64,000 bases of DNA from Hymenobacter sedentarius (GTDB lineage: Bacteria > Bacteroidota > Bacteroidia > Cytophagales > Hymenobacteraceae): the NCBI RefSeq assembly GCF_001507645.1, contig NZ_CP013909.1, positions 1,736,001 to 1,800,000 on the forward strand. Direction: 5' to 3'. This document shows positions 35,318 through 44,421 of this stretch, piece after piece. Positions within the stretch are counted from its first letter, which is position 1. Each line of letters begins with the position of its first letter. The position numbers and the translations under genes were made by a program. Below the pieces are notes generated by a model that ran no database searches, was not told the DNA's origin, and saw nothing but the letters and a program-made list of their open reading frames with translations.

Positions 35318-38119
35318 ATGACGATACGCTTTTCCCTTCCCTACCGCACCGTGTTTGGCCAGCGCCTGGCCGTGTGCGGCTCCCACCCCGATTTGGGCAA
35401 TTGGCAGCTGGCCAGTGCGGCCATCATGCTCTACGACGAAGCCACGGGCTGCTGGAGCTATGAGCTGACCGTGGGCGATGCGGCCGCCGTACAAGGCCTT
35501 ACCTATAAGTATGCCTTGCTCGACGCCAACACCGGCAGCCAGACTTGGGAATTCGGGCCCAACCGCAGCATCGCCTACGATGCTTCCCGCGCGCCGCGCC
35601 TGCAGCTGGCCGATTACTGGCGCTCGCCGGCCCAACCCGAAAACGAGCTGCTGACGGCTGCCTTCACCAAGGCCCTGTTTCGGCGGCCCGCCACAAACGG
35701 CCCCGCTGCCCCAGCCAGCAAAGGGAAAAAAGCCAAATCCGGCAAAGCCGTGACCGTAGCCCCGGTAGCAACCCCAACGGCTACTCCCATGGCTGCCCCC
35801 GGCGCCGGCCAAACCCTGTTTCGCCTGATGGCGCCGCGTGTGCCGCCGCAGTACGGCCTGTGCGTTCTCGGCTCCGACCCGGCCCTGGGCGCCTGGGACA
35901 ACACCAAAGGCCTGGTGCTGTCGGATAAGGACTTCCCGACCTGGGCCGGCACCGTCACGCTGCAAAACCCTACCGAGGACTGCCAGTACAAATACGCCAT
36001 CTGGGATGCGCAGGCCGGCCACGCCCTGGACATGGAGGGCGGCGAAAACCGCGTGATTCCCGCCACCACCAACCGCACCGCGGCCCGGGTGTTCAATGAC
36101 GAAGCCTACCGCTACCCGGATGCGTGGCGCGGCGCCGGCGTGGCCCTGCCCGTATTTGCCATGCGCAGCGAAAACGGCTTCGGCGTGGGCGAGTTTGCCG
36201 ACCTGAAGCTGCTCACCGATTGGGCCGTGCAAACCGGCCTGAAGCTGGTGCAGATTCTGCCCATCAACGACACCACGGCCACCCACACCTGGGTCGATTC
36301 CTACCCGTACGCCGCCATTTCGGTGTTTGCCCTGCATCCGCAGTTCATCCATCTCGAAGGCATCGCCACCCTCAAAGACAAGCAAGCTGCCAGCGAAATG
36401 GCCCAGCTCAAGCAGGAGCTGAACGCCAAAGACTTTGTGGACTACGAGCCGGTGATGAACGCCAAGTGGAAGTTTCTCAAGCTGCTCTACCAGCAGGAGA
36501 AAAAGGCTTTCCTGGCCAACCCCGACTACCGCGAATTCCTAAGCAGCCAGGCCGATTGGCTGGTGCCCTACGCTGCCTTCTCGGCCCTGCGCGACCGGTT
36601 CGGTACCGCCGATTTTCAGCAGTGGCCCGCCGAGTTCCGCACCCCGCAGAACTTAGCTCAACTCACCGCCGAAACCGCTCCTGACTACGACGAGTACGGC
36701 CTGTTCTTCTTCACGCAGTTTCACCTCGACCAGCAGCTGCGCGCGGCCGTGGCCTACGCCCGCAGCCGCGGTGTGGTGCTGAAGGGCGACCTGCCCATCG
36801 GCATCTACCGCCACTCCGTGGACGCCTGGACCCAGCCCGAGCTCTACCACATGGACCGCCAGGCCGGCGCCCCGCCGGATGATTTCTCCACCACCGGCCA
36901 GAACTGGCGCTTCCCCACCTACAACTGGGAGCGCATGGCCCTGGACGGCTATAAGTGGTGGAAGCAGCGCATGGGCCACCTCGCCCGCTACTTCGATACC
37001 CTGCGCATCGACCACATCTTGGGCTTCTTCCGCATCTGGGAAATGCCCATTGAATCGGTGGAGGGCTTGTTGGGCCATTTCTCGCCGGCCTTGCCGCTGC
37101 ACCGCCACGAGATTCAGCGCCGCCTGGGCTGGTTCGACTACAGCCGCCTGTGCGAGCCGTACATCCGCTGGCACATGCTGCAGGACATCTTCCAGGGCGA
37201 AGCCCAGGCCGTGTTCGACGAGTACATGTACGACGCCAGCTACGGCCGCATTCACCTGAAGAAGGCCGTGGATACCCAGCGCAAGATTGAGGCCTACATC
37301 GCCCAGAAGCTGGCCGCCGCGCCCGAGCACGCCGACTACTTTGCCTGGCTGCAGAAGGGCTTGTTCCAGCTGGTAAACGAGGTGCTGTTTGTGCCCGCCG
37401 GCGACGACTTCTACCACCCGCGCATCACCCTGAACAAGAGCTACTCGTTCCGCGAGCTCGACACCGACGAAGACCGCCGCCGCCTCTACGACGACATCTA
37501 CGTGGACTTCTTCTTCCGCCGCCACGAGGAGTTCTGGCGCCAGCAGGGCCTCGTGAAGCTGCCGCCCGTGCGCTACGCCACCGACATGCTCATTTGCGGC
37601 GAAGACCTCGGCATGGTGCCGGCCTCCGTGCCCGGCGTGATGAAGGAACTCGGCATCCTGGGCCTGAACATCCAGCGCATGCCCTCCAACCCCGAAACCG
37701 AGTTCGGCCACCCCGACACCGCCCCTTACCTGAGCGTGGTCACGACTAGCAGCCACGACATGAGCACCGTTCGCGGCTGGTGGGAAGAAGACCGGGTGCG
37801 CACCCAGCGCTTCTTCGAAACCATCCTGGGCCACTGGCGCGAGGTAGCGCCGTTCTATTGCGAGCCCTGGGTAGCGCGCGAAATCGTGGTGCAGCACCTG
37901 CATTCGCCCGCCATGTGGGCCATCTTCCCGCTGCAGGACCTGCTGGCCATGGACCGCAATCTGCGCCGCGCCAACCCGCACGACGAGCAAATCAACGTGC
38001 CCAGCAACCCCACGCACTTCTGGAAGTACCGCCTACACCTGCCCCTGGAGGAACTGGTAGACGCCGTAGGCTTCAACGAGCCGCTGCAGGCGCTGGTCGC
38101 CGCCAGCGGCCGCAGCTGA
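35318..38119 (+). CDS. malQ: 4-alpha-glucanotransferase with two starch-binding domains (DPE2-like)
   Basis: A 933-residue GH77 amylomaltase. Two CBM20-type modules come first (about 1-105 and 165-265; GSHPDLGNWQ and GSDPALGAWD are the typical sugar-site loops), separated by an Ala/Pro/Thr linker. The GH77 domain follows (about 270-925). The catalytic nucleophile is Asp565 in LRIDHILGFFRIWE, the acid/base Glu762 in CGEDLGMVP, and the transition-state Asp814 in SSHDMST. The two-CBM20 layout equals plant cytosolic DPE2, which uses maltose and branched glucan. The enzyme is cytoplasmic (no signal peptide). The start at 35318 begins the first CBM20. No other glycogen gene is adjacent. Confidence 0.95.
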   Translation: MTIRFSLPYRTVFGQRLAVCGSHPDLGNWQLASAAIMLYDEATGCWSYELTVGDAAAVQGLTYKYALLDANTGSQTWEFGPNRSIAYDASRAPRLQLADYWRSPAQPENELLTAAFTKALFRRPATNGPAAPASKGKKAKSGKAVTVAPVATPTATPMAAPGAGQTLFRLMAPRVPPQYGLCVLGSDPALGAWDNTKGLVLSDKDFPTWAGTVTLQNPTEDCQYKYAIWDAQAGHALDMEGGENRVIPATTNRTAARVFNDEAYRYPDAWRGAGVALPVFAMRSENGFGVGEFADLKLLTDWAVQTGLKLVQILPINDTTATHTWVDSYPYAAISVFALHPQFIHLEGIATLKDKQAASEMAQLKQELNAKDFVDYEPVMNAKWKFLKLLYQQEKKAFLANPDYREFLSSQADWLVPYAAFSALRDRFGTADFQQWPAEFRTPQNLAQLTAETAPDYDEYGLFFFTQFHLDQQLRAAVAYARSRGVVLKGDLPIGIYRHSVDAWTQPELYHMDRQAGAPPDDFSTTGQNWRFPTYNWERMALDGYKWWKQRMGHLARYFDTLRIDHILGFFRIWEMPIESVEGLLGHFSPALPLHRHEIQRRLGWFDYSRLCEPYIRWHMLQDIFQGEAQAVFDEYMYDASYGRIHLKKAVDTQRKIEAYIAQKLAAAPEHADYFAWLQKGLFQLVNEVLFVPAGDDFYHPRITLNKSYSFRELDTDEDRRRLYDDIYVDFFFRRHEEFWRQQGLVKLPPVRYATDMLICGEDLGMVPASVPGVMKELGILGLNIQRMPSNPETEFGHPDTAPYLSVVTTSSHDMSTVRGWWEEDRVRTQRFFETILGHWREVAPFYCEPWVAREIVVQHLHSPAMWAIFPLQDLLAMDRNLRRANPHDEQINVPSNPTHFWKYRLHLPLEELVDAVGFNEPLQALVAASGRS

Positions 38120-38152
38120 TTAGCTCCGTATTTCTTTAAGCTTACCTATATG

Positions 38153-38183
38153 AACGGCCCCGCATAAGCGGGGCCGTTTTTGT
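38153..38183 (+). terminator. Terminator of the 4-alpha-glucanotransferase gene
   Basis: AACGGCCCCG pairs with CGGGGCCGTT around a 6-base loop, followed by TTTGTTTT. It lies 33 bases after the stop codon. Confidence 0.9.
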
Positions 38184-38208
38184 TTTAAGCCCTAAAGAAT
38201 CAGGCGAT

Positions 38209-39204
38209 TTGGCGGCGGAAAAGCAGGCGCGTCTAAAGTGGAAAATAAGCGTAAGCGACGCCACGGCTCTTGCCAACGGCCGGTATTCCTTCACCGTGAA
38301 CACCGTGGACGTTACGGGCGGCCGAACCACTTCACTGGTAGGAGTCAACTTGTTCGAAACCGAGTCAATATATACTTCTGCCCCGTCCAAGACAGGGGCA
38401 TATGCCAATGGGTATTCGCTGGCTACCGTGACTGATGCGGACGGGAGTATTACCAATGCCGTACTGAGTGGGTCGAGCCTTCCGGCCGGGGTTGGGCTGA
38501 ATGCTAGCACAGACCAGTTCACCGTTACCGACCGTACGCTGTTGCGGTCCGGCACGTACACTGTACAAACCAGAACAACCGACGCTACCGGGGGCATAAC
38601 CTTGCAAGGCGTGACAATCAATATTGGGGCGTATCCGCTCCCCGTTGAGCTGACCGCCTTCACGGCCGCGGTGAAAAACCAGGATGCCCAACTCGCCTGG
38701 CGCACCGCCTCCGAAAAGAACAACGACCACTTCGACGTGGAGCGCAGCTTCAACGGCACCGACTTCGCCAAGATTGGCCAGGTGAAGGGCCAGGGCACGA
38801 GCTCGGCGGCGACGGACTACACCCTGACGGATGCCGGCATCGGCGCCAAGGCTACGGGCGTGGTGTACTACCGCCTGCGGCAGGTCGATGCCGATGGCAC
38901 GGAGAACTTCTCGCCCGTGCACAGCGTAACGTTCCCCAAGGTGCTGGCCCCGGTCATTAGCCTGTTTCCCAACCCGGCCACGGCCGCCGGCACCAAGCTC
39001 GACCTGACGGCCCTGCCGGCTGGCGTGTACCAAGTGAGCGTGCTCGACGCCGCCGGCCGCACCGTGCTGCGGGCGGCGCTGAACACGGGCCTGGCCCACG
39101 CCCTGGATTTGCGCACCGTAGCCAGCGGCAGCTACACGCTGCTGGTGCGCGGCCAAAACGGCGGCCAGGTGGTGAACCTGACCAAGCGCCTCATCAAAGA
39201 ATAA
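38209..39204 (+). pseudogene. 5'-truncated T9SS cargo protein (C-terminal part only)
   Basis: An open frame of 331 codons. Its C-terminal 80 residues form a type IX secretion sorting domain (FPNPATAAGTKLDLTALPAGVYQVSVLDAAGRTV ... ending KRLIKE). Upstream is the usual adhesin-like module (VELTAFTAAVKNQDAQLAWRTASEKNNDHFDVER). The first 100 residues are repeats of a Thr/Ser/Gly-rich beta module. T9SS cargo needs a Sec signal peptide, and none exists: the only start is a TTG, 26 bases after the malQ terminator, and an in-frame stop lies near 38137. The simplest reading is a large surface protein gene that lost its 5' part. If an unusual start is used, the product would stay in the cytoplasm. Confidence 0.6.
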
Positions 39205-39230
39205 GGCAACTGCCGCCACACCGGCAAATG

Positions 39231-39265
39231 AAAAAAGCCCCTCCCGTCTCGGGAGGGGCTTTTTT
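39231..39265 (+). terminator. Terminator after the T9SS fragment
   Basis: AAAAAAGCCCCTCCC pairs perfectly with GGGAGGGGCTTTTTT around a 5-base loop, so it can act in both directions. It lies 26 bases after the stop codon. Confidence 0.9.
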
Positions 39266-39345
39266 GTGGGTTAGTTGAGCTGTCTGACGCAACCTCCGGC
39301 CCGTGGCGGTGGTTTAGAACGGCTTGGGCTTCTTTTCTCTTTTCG

Positions 39346-40272
39346 ATGCAATTTCAATACGACGTTCTGATTATTGGGGCGGGCAGCGCTGGCTTGTCGG
39401 CGGCCCTTACGCTGGGGCGTTGCCTGCGCCGGGTGCTGCTGGCCGACGGCGGCCCCCCGCGCAACGAGGCCTCGCCCGGTGTGCACGGCTTTCTCACGCG
39501 CGACGGCATTCCTCCCGCCGAGCTGCTGCGGCTTGGCCAGGAGCAGCTGCAGCAGTACACCACGGTGGAAATGCAGTGCTTGGAAATTAACGAGGTAATC
39601 CCGCTGGAAAAAGGCTTTCGGGCCTCCGGCTGTCTAACCACCGACGATACGCCCGTGAGCATCACGGCCCGGCGGGTGCTGCTGGCCACGGGTGTCTTGG
39701 ACGTACTGCCGCCGTTGCCGGGGTTCCGGGAGCTGTGGGGGCGGGGGGTGCTGCACTGCCCGTACTGCCACGGGTGGGAGGTGCGCAACCAGCCCCTGGC
39801 CGTGTACGGGCAGGGCCGCATCGTAACGGGCCTGGCGCTGCTGGTGAGCCGCTGGAGCCACGACGTGGTGGTGGTGACCAACGGGCCGGGGCACCTGACG
39901 CAGAATGCCCGGCGCCGGCTGCGGCGGCAGCACATCAAAATCCGCGAAGAACACATCACGCGCCTCATCGGCTCGGCCACCGATGACCTGGAGTGCATCG
40001 AGTTTGCCGATGGCAGCCAGCTCGAGCGGAAGGCCCTGTTTCTGCACGCTTCCCAGTACCAGCGCAGCTCCCTGGCCGAAAAGCTTGGGGCGCGGCACAC
40101 CAGCAAAGGCGCCGTGTGGGTCAATTCGGGCATGCAAACCTCGGTGCCGGGCCTGTACGCGGCCGGCGACACCACCCCCGGCGCCCAGCAGGCCCTGCTG
40201 GCCGCGGCGGCCGGCAGCCGGGCTGCCATCGTCATCAACGAAGCCCTTACCCGCGAGGAATGCCCGCGTTGA
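39346..40272 (+). CDS. FAD-dependent thiol oxidoreductase, thioredoxin reductase-like (GliT/HlmI type)
   Basis: 308 residues. The FAD-binding Rossmann motif is DVLIIGAGSAGLSAAL (6-21) and the second FAD motif is GLYAAGDTTPG near the C terminus. The redox pair is Cys138-Cys141 in LHCPYCHGWE, a sequence typical of GliT/HlmI-like dithiol oxidases rather than the CATC of classical TrxB. The NAD(P)H Rossmann site is poorly conserved (VYGQGRIVTGLAL instead of GGGDSA), in line with an oxygen-using oxidase; that is inference. No thioredoxin or natural-product cluster is adjacent. The gene converges on the patatin gene, 30 bases away. Confidence 0.88.
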   Translation: MQFQYDVLIIGAGSAGLSAALTLGRCLRRVLLADGGPPRNEASPGVHGFLTRDGIPPAELLRLGQEQLQQYTTVEMQCLEINEVIPLEKGFRASGCLTTDDTPVSITARRVLLATGVLDVLPPLPGFRELWGRGVLHCPYCHGWEVRNQPLAVYGQGRIVTGLALLVSRWSHDVVVVTNGPGHLTQNARRRLRRQHIKIREEHITRLIGSATDDLECIEFADGSQLERKALFLHASQYQRSSLAEKLGARHTSKGAVWVNSGMQTSVPGLYAAGDTTPGAQQALLAAAAGSRAAIVINEALTREECPR

Positions 40273-40302
40273 GCTGACGGCGGGCCGCCGAAGCACCCAG
40301 GC

Positions 40303-42615
40303 TTATTCCAGGGCGCGGCTGCGAAAGAGCAGGTAGCCCAGGTGCCCGTACACGCTGAAGCGGCGGGCGGGGTCGTCGTAAAACAGCGCGTGCAGGGCCA
40401 GCGGCCCCACCGGCGTTTGGAAGACGAGGCCCGTGCTGGCCGTGAGGCGGGGGCGCTCAAAGCTGTTGAGCCGCACGGCGCGCTGGTCATCGCCCTGCCG
40501 CAGCGGCTGGTAGTTTACGTGGGTAAACACTTCGTTGCGCCACTCGAGCTTGCCTAGGAAGGGCATGGTGTAGCGCAAGCCCACGGCCGCGTAGCGCGGT
40601 GAGCGGTAGTTGTCCATAAACGAGGTGCGCGAGTCGGGCAGGGGCGCAAATACCGGCGCCGTGGTGATGCTGGAGCGGTAATTGGCAAAGGTGCCCTGGC
40701 CGCTCACCACCACTTCGGCGTAGTAGCCCCAGGCGTGCTTGTCGCCCTTCAAAGGGAAGTATTTCTCGAGTGTACCGCGGAGTTGCACCCACTGGTGGTT
40801 TTGTGAGAAGCCGGGCAAGATGGAAGTGTCGCCCTGCTTGTAGTCCTCCGAGCCGCTCACACCACGCACCGTGAACACGGCGCGCTTGCCGCTGGTAGCG
40901 TATTGCTTGCGGTTGAGGGAGTTGCGGGCAAACTGTATGGCCACGGTACCGCCCCGAAAGTTGGTTTTGTCGAGCTTGGTCGTGCTGGATATCTCAGACA
41001 CGTTGGCGTAGTCGTCGCTCAGGTAAAATGCGCCCACATCGAGCAAAACCCGGCTACGGTAGTTGGGGCTGATGCCTACTTGCGCGCCCACTTTGGTATC
41101 CTGCTGGCGCACCTGGGTGCTTAGCACGTCACGGCCCAGCAAGCCGCTGGTGTTCTGGTAATCCCAGCGGTTGTAGGTGGCGGTGGGCTCCACGTAGAAC
41201 GGCAGCCGGCCGGGCACGTTGATGCGGAAGCTGCCCTGTGCGCCGTTGTAGAAGCGGCCCAGGCTCACGTTGGCCGTGGCCGAGTACAGCAGGCGGCGCA
41301 GGTAGCGGTACTCTACGCCCACGTACAGGTTGTCGAGGGGCCGGTTGCTCAGCACAAAGCCCGCTTCAGCGGTCACGTTGTTGTTTTGGCGGGCGTCCAC
41401 GCTCATCACGTAGCCCTTCTGGGCGGGGTCGTACTTGATGCGCGGGTAGATGTTGCGGAAAAAGTCATCCGACGCCAGCCGGAAATAGCCTTCTTCCAGG
41501 TCGTCGATGGTATAGTTCCGGCCCGAGCGCCGGAAGAACTGCTGCGCGTAGGTGTTCTGGTCGGGCCTTAGCCCCTGCACCCGCACCTGCACAAAGTTGG
41601 GCTCGGGCGCGCCGGCCTGGAAGGCCTGCCGGCGCTTCTGGAGCTCCAGCGTGTCCACACGCCGCGTGATGCGCTTCTTGAGCTGCTCCAGCTGGCGCTG
41701 GGCGGACGTGTCGCCTTTGGCAATCAGGTCGTGCACCCGGTCAAAATCGGTGCCGCCGAACCCTTCCAGGTCGGGCTGGATGAATACGCCGTTTTTGCCC
41801 ACGCTCAGGGTGTCGGCCACGTTGGCGCCCAGGAAAAGCAGCGTGCCGGTGAGCAGCGCGTCGTCGTTCTTGAAGGGGTACTTCTTGTACGCCACGTCGC
41901 CCACGTTCACGCCGATGATGACGTCCGGCGCGAATTCTTTGCGCATCACATCGGTGGGGAAGTTGTTGTAGATGCCGCCGTCGAAGAGGTAGCGCCCGTC
42001 GGGGTTGCGGATGGGGCGGAAGGCCAGCGGCACGGTCATGGAGTTGCGCACGGCATCGGCCAGCGAGCCACTTTTCTGGATGACCTGCTTGCGGGTGAAC
42101 ACCTCCGCCGCCAGGCAGCGGAAGGGCACAAACAACTTGTCGAAATCGTAGTTGGCCTGCGCGGCGGCCGGGGCCAGCGTGCGGGCCAGGGCAAAGTTGA
42201 GGTTGAGGTCGTTCACCAGGTTGGTGCTGATGCGGGCCTTGAACGTGGAGTCCAGCGCAACGCCCACCCGTAGGGCCGAGGGCGAAGGCTCAGCCGTGAG
42301 GTAGTTGAAGGTCTTGTCCTCGGTGGGCTTGCCGCTCACCCAGTTCTGAAATTCCGGCGTGAGCATTAGCTGCTCCATCTCGCGCGGGGAGTAGCCCGCC
42401 GCATATAGCGCCCCCACAATGGAGCCCATGCTGGTGCCAATGATGTAATCGATGGGGATTCCGTTCTCCTCCAATACTTTAAGCACGCCTACGTGGGCCA
42501 GTCCCTTAGCGCCGCCGCCGCTCAGCACCACGCCCACCCGCTGGGCCGAGGCCCCAAAAGGCAGCAAGCAGGCCAACCCCAAAAGCGCCACAATGCGCGG
42601 TATCATTTTTTGCAT
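40303..42615 (-). CDS. Patatin-like phospholipase fused to an outer-membrane beta barrel
   Basis: 770 residues. A signal peptide (cleavage near ASA-Q25) precedes the patatin domain (about 26-270) with oxyanion loop SGGGAKGLAHVG, nucleophile Ser62 in GTSMG and catalytic Asp212 in FDGGIYNNFP. A POTRA-like segment (about 330-400) and a C-terminal surface-antigen barrel (about 410-770) follow. The layout resembles PlpD-type Vd autotransporters, in which the lipase is exported through its own barrel; in Bacteroidota the lipase may instead stay periplasmic. The catalytic dyad is intact. Start at 42615 (ATG); an internal ATG at 42606 is also possible. Confidence 0.93.
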   Translation of the reverse strand: MQKMIPRIVALLGLACLLPFGASAQRVGVVLSGGGAKGLAHVGVLKVLEENGIPIDYIIGTSMGSIVGALYAAGYSPREMEQLMLTPEFQNWVSGKPTEDKTFNYLTAEPSPSALRVGVALDSTFKARISTNLVNDLNLNFALARTLAPAAAQANYDFDKLFVPFRCLAAEVFTRKQVIQKSGSLADAVRNSMTVPLAFRPIRNPDGRYLFDGGIYNNFPTDVMRKEFAPDVIIGVNVGDVAYKKYPFKNDDALLTGTLLFLGANVADTLSVGKNGVFIQPDLEGFGGTDFDRVHDLIAKGDTSAQRQLEQLKKRITRRVDTLELQKRRQAFQAGAPEPNFVQVRVQGLRPDQNTYAQQFFRRSGRNYTIDDLEEGYFRLASDDFFRNIYPRIKYDPAQKGYVMSVDARQNNNVTAEAGFVLSNRPLDNLYVGVEYRYLRRLLYSATANVSLGRFYNGAQGSFRINVPGRLPFYVEPTATYNRWDYQNTSGLLGRDVLSTQVRQQDTKVGAQVGISPNYRSRVLLDVGAFYLSDDYANVSEISSTTKLDKTNFRGGTVAIQFARNSLNRKQYATSGKRAVFTVRGVSGSEDYKQGDTSILPGFSQNHQWVQLRGTLEKYFPLKGDKHAWGYYAEVVVSGQGTFANYRSSITTAPVFAPLPDSRTSFMDNYRSPRYAAVGLRYTMPFLGKLEWRNEVFTHVNYQPLRQGDDQRAVRLNSFERPRLTASTGLVFQTPVGPLALHALFYDDPARRFSVYGHLGYLLFRSRALE

Positions 42616-42741
42616 AAATCTAAGTTACTGTGCTTTTAAACAAAGCAGTCTCCTCTACGCTTCCGGTGCGGGGCGGGTTGTTGGGTGCGGGCCAGGTAAA
42701 GGGCCTGGACCAGCGTGGCTGTCGGGGTCAGTAGCTGCTCG

Positions 42742-43116
42742 TTACCACTTCTTAAAGATGACGTACACAGCGGCCACCAGCAGCGCAAAGCCCACCACGT
42801 GGTTCCAGCCCAATTTATCGGTTTTGAAGATGAACACGGCGCACAGCGTAAACACCGTGAGGGTGACAACTTCCTGAATCACCTTGAGCTGAAATAAGCT
42901 GAACGGTCCGCCATTTTCTACAAACCCCAGCCGGTTAGCCGGCACCTGAAAGATGTACTCGAACAGCGCCAGGCCCCAGCTTATCATGATGACGCCAAAC
43001 AGTCCCAGTTTGGCAAACCAGGCCATTTTCTTGAACAAGTGCAAGTGCCCGTACCAGGCAAATGTCATGAACAGGTTGGAAAGGCTGAGGAGCAAGATGG
43101 AGTAAAGACCTTTCAT
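42742..43116 (-). CDS. DUF486 (DMT-like) small membrane protein
   Basis: 124 residues with four hydrophobic helices (YSILLLSLSNLFMTFAWYG; LGLFGVIMISWGLALFEYIF; VIQEVVTLTVFTLCAVFIF; VVGFALLVAAVYVIF). The sequence MTFAWYGHLH and ALFEYIFQVPANRLG are characteristic of DUF486, a four-helix relative of small multidrug/EamA transporters. Transport activity has not been shown for the family as far as I know. ATG at 43116 is the family start; a longer frame upstream is unlikely. Confidence 0.9.
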   Translation of the reverse strand: MKGLYSILLLSLSNLFMTFAWYGHLHLFKKMAWFAKLGLFGVIMISWGLALFEYIFQVPANRLGFVENGGPFSLFQLKVIQEVVTLTVFTLCAVFIFKTDKLGWNHVVGFALLVAAVYVIFKKW

Positions 43117-43301
43117 GGGAGCAGGCCGGGCAATTTGCGGAGCTGGAAGGGGTGGTTTAAAACAGACAAAGCAGGACTCGGCCATCCTTGTTATAGTTTC
43201 GGCCGCGGGCTCTGTGCTGCCGACGCCAAACGGCAGCCGGGCCCTGCAAGTTGGGCCGGAATCAGCTCAACCGCTCTTTTTTAGTTTTCAGCAGCACCCC
43301 T

Positions 43302-44216
43302 ATGGCAACCCTCGACCCCGGCATTGGCGAAAAATTCTCGCGCCGCACCAAGCGGGCCATCAACCACGACGGTTCGTTTAACGTGCGGCGGCGTGGCGGC
43401 CCCCACCGCTTCGACGCCTACCAGTGGCTCGTGCAGATGGACTGGGGGCCGTTTATCGGCGTGGTGGTGCTGTTTTTTGGCGTGCTCAACGCCGTTTTTG
43501 CCGCCATCTACCTGCTGCTGGGGCTGGAAAACCTGCCCGGGGTGACGACGCCCCGCGGCGCGTGGCAGGATTTTCTCAGCGCCTTGTTTTTCTCTATCCA
43601 AACCTTCACATCGGTGGGCTACGGCCACGTGTACCCGGGCAGCAACGGCGCCGGGCTGGTGTCCAGCCTGGAGGCGCTGGTGGGCGTGCTCACCTTTGCC
43701 CTGGCCACGGGCCTGCTGTACGGGCGGTTTTCGCGGCCCACAGCGCGCATTCATTTTAGCAACACCGCCATCATCAGCCGCCGCCCCGACGGCACGCCCA
43801 GCCTGCAGTTCCGCATCGCCAACCAGCGCTCCAACATCCTGATTGACTTGCAGGCCCGCGTGCTGGTCAAAACCATTGAGCCGGGCACTAGCAACCAGAA
43901 GTACGCGTTTCTGCCGCTAGAGCGCGACGCCGTGAGTTTCTTCCCGCTCAGCTGGACCATCGTGCACGACATCACGCCGGAAAGCCCGCTTTACGGCTAT
44001 GGGCCGGAAGATTATCAAGCCCAGGACGTGGAGATTATCATCCAGCTGAAGGGCTACGACGACACTTTCGCCCAGGACGTGCACGCCCGCAACTCCTACA
44101 CCCACGAGGAAATCGAGTGGCACCGCCGCTTCATCCGTGCCTACGAAGTGGACGATGACGGCATCGCCGTTATCGACCTGGACCAGCTGCACCGCACCGA
44201 GCCGCTGGAGGATTAA
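43302..44216 (+). CDS. Inward-rectifier potassium channel, KirBac type
   Basis: 304 residues. A slide helix (about 35-48) and two membrane helices (about 52-75 and 115-142) flank the pore loop with the selectivity filter SVGYG (104-108). The usual first Thr of TVGYG is Ser here, preceded by Thr103. The C-terminal half is the cytoplasmic immunoglobulin-like domain (ARIHFSNTAIIS ... SWTIVHDITPESPLYG). Family role: K+ conduction gated by lipids or ligands. ATG at 43302 yields the family N terminus with the FNVRRRG segment. It is followed by palindromic element A2. Confidence 0.94.
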   Translation: MATLDPGIGEKFSRRTKRAINHDGSFNVRRRGGPHRFDAYQWLVQMDWGPFIGVVVLFFGVLNAVFAAIYLLLGLENLPGVTTPRGAWQDFLSALFFSIQTFTSVGYGHVYPGSNGAGLVSSLEALVGVLTFALATGLLYGRFSRPTARIHFSNTAIISRRPDGTPSLQFRIANQRSNILIDLQARVLVKTIEPGTSNQKYAFLPLERDAVSFFPLSWTIVHDITPESPLYGYGPEDYQAQDVEIIIQLKGYDDTFAQDVHARNSYTHEEIEWHRRFIRAYEVDDDGIAVIDLDQLHRTEPLED

Positions 44217-44235
44217 TTGAACTGGAAGAACATCA

Positions 44236-44406
44236 CTCCCCTCCTTGCCAAGGAGGGGACGCTCAACTGCCAAGTTGATCTGGGGTGGTTGAATCGTTGC
44301 ACGATGCCCGAACGACTCGCGCCTTAATCGTTCGCCCATCGTTCAACGCCCACAACCACCCCCGTTTCAGCTGGCGCTGAAACATCCCCTCCTTGGTAAG
44401 GAGGGG
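44236..44406. repeat. Palindromic element family A, copy 2 (A2)
   Basis: 171 bases with the same plan as A1. Outer hairpins CCCCTCCTT-loop-AAGGAGGGG lie at 44238-44258 and 44386-44406. A central stem of GGGGTGGTTG with CAACCACCCCC encloses CGTTG/CAACG blocks. Small inner hairpins differ in sequence from A1 (TCAAC ... GTTGA; TTTCAGC ... GCTGAAA). The right hairpin is followed by TTTTTTCG, so it can act as a terminator on the plus strand. It separates two converging genes, as A1 does. Confidence 0.88.
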
Positions 44407-44421
44407 TTTTTTCGTTCTTCC

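Noticed and set aside
36653..38017. 454-codon minus-strand frame opposite the glucanotransferase gene
   Set aside because: Shadow of the GH77 coding sequence, His/Val/Gly-rich and without a family pattern.
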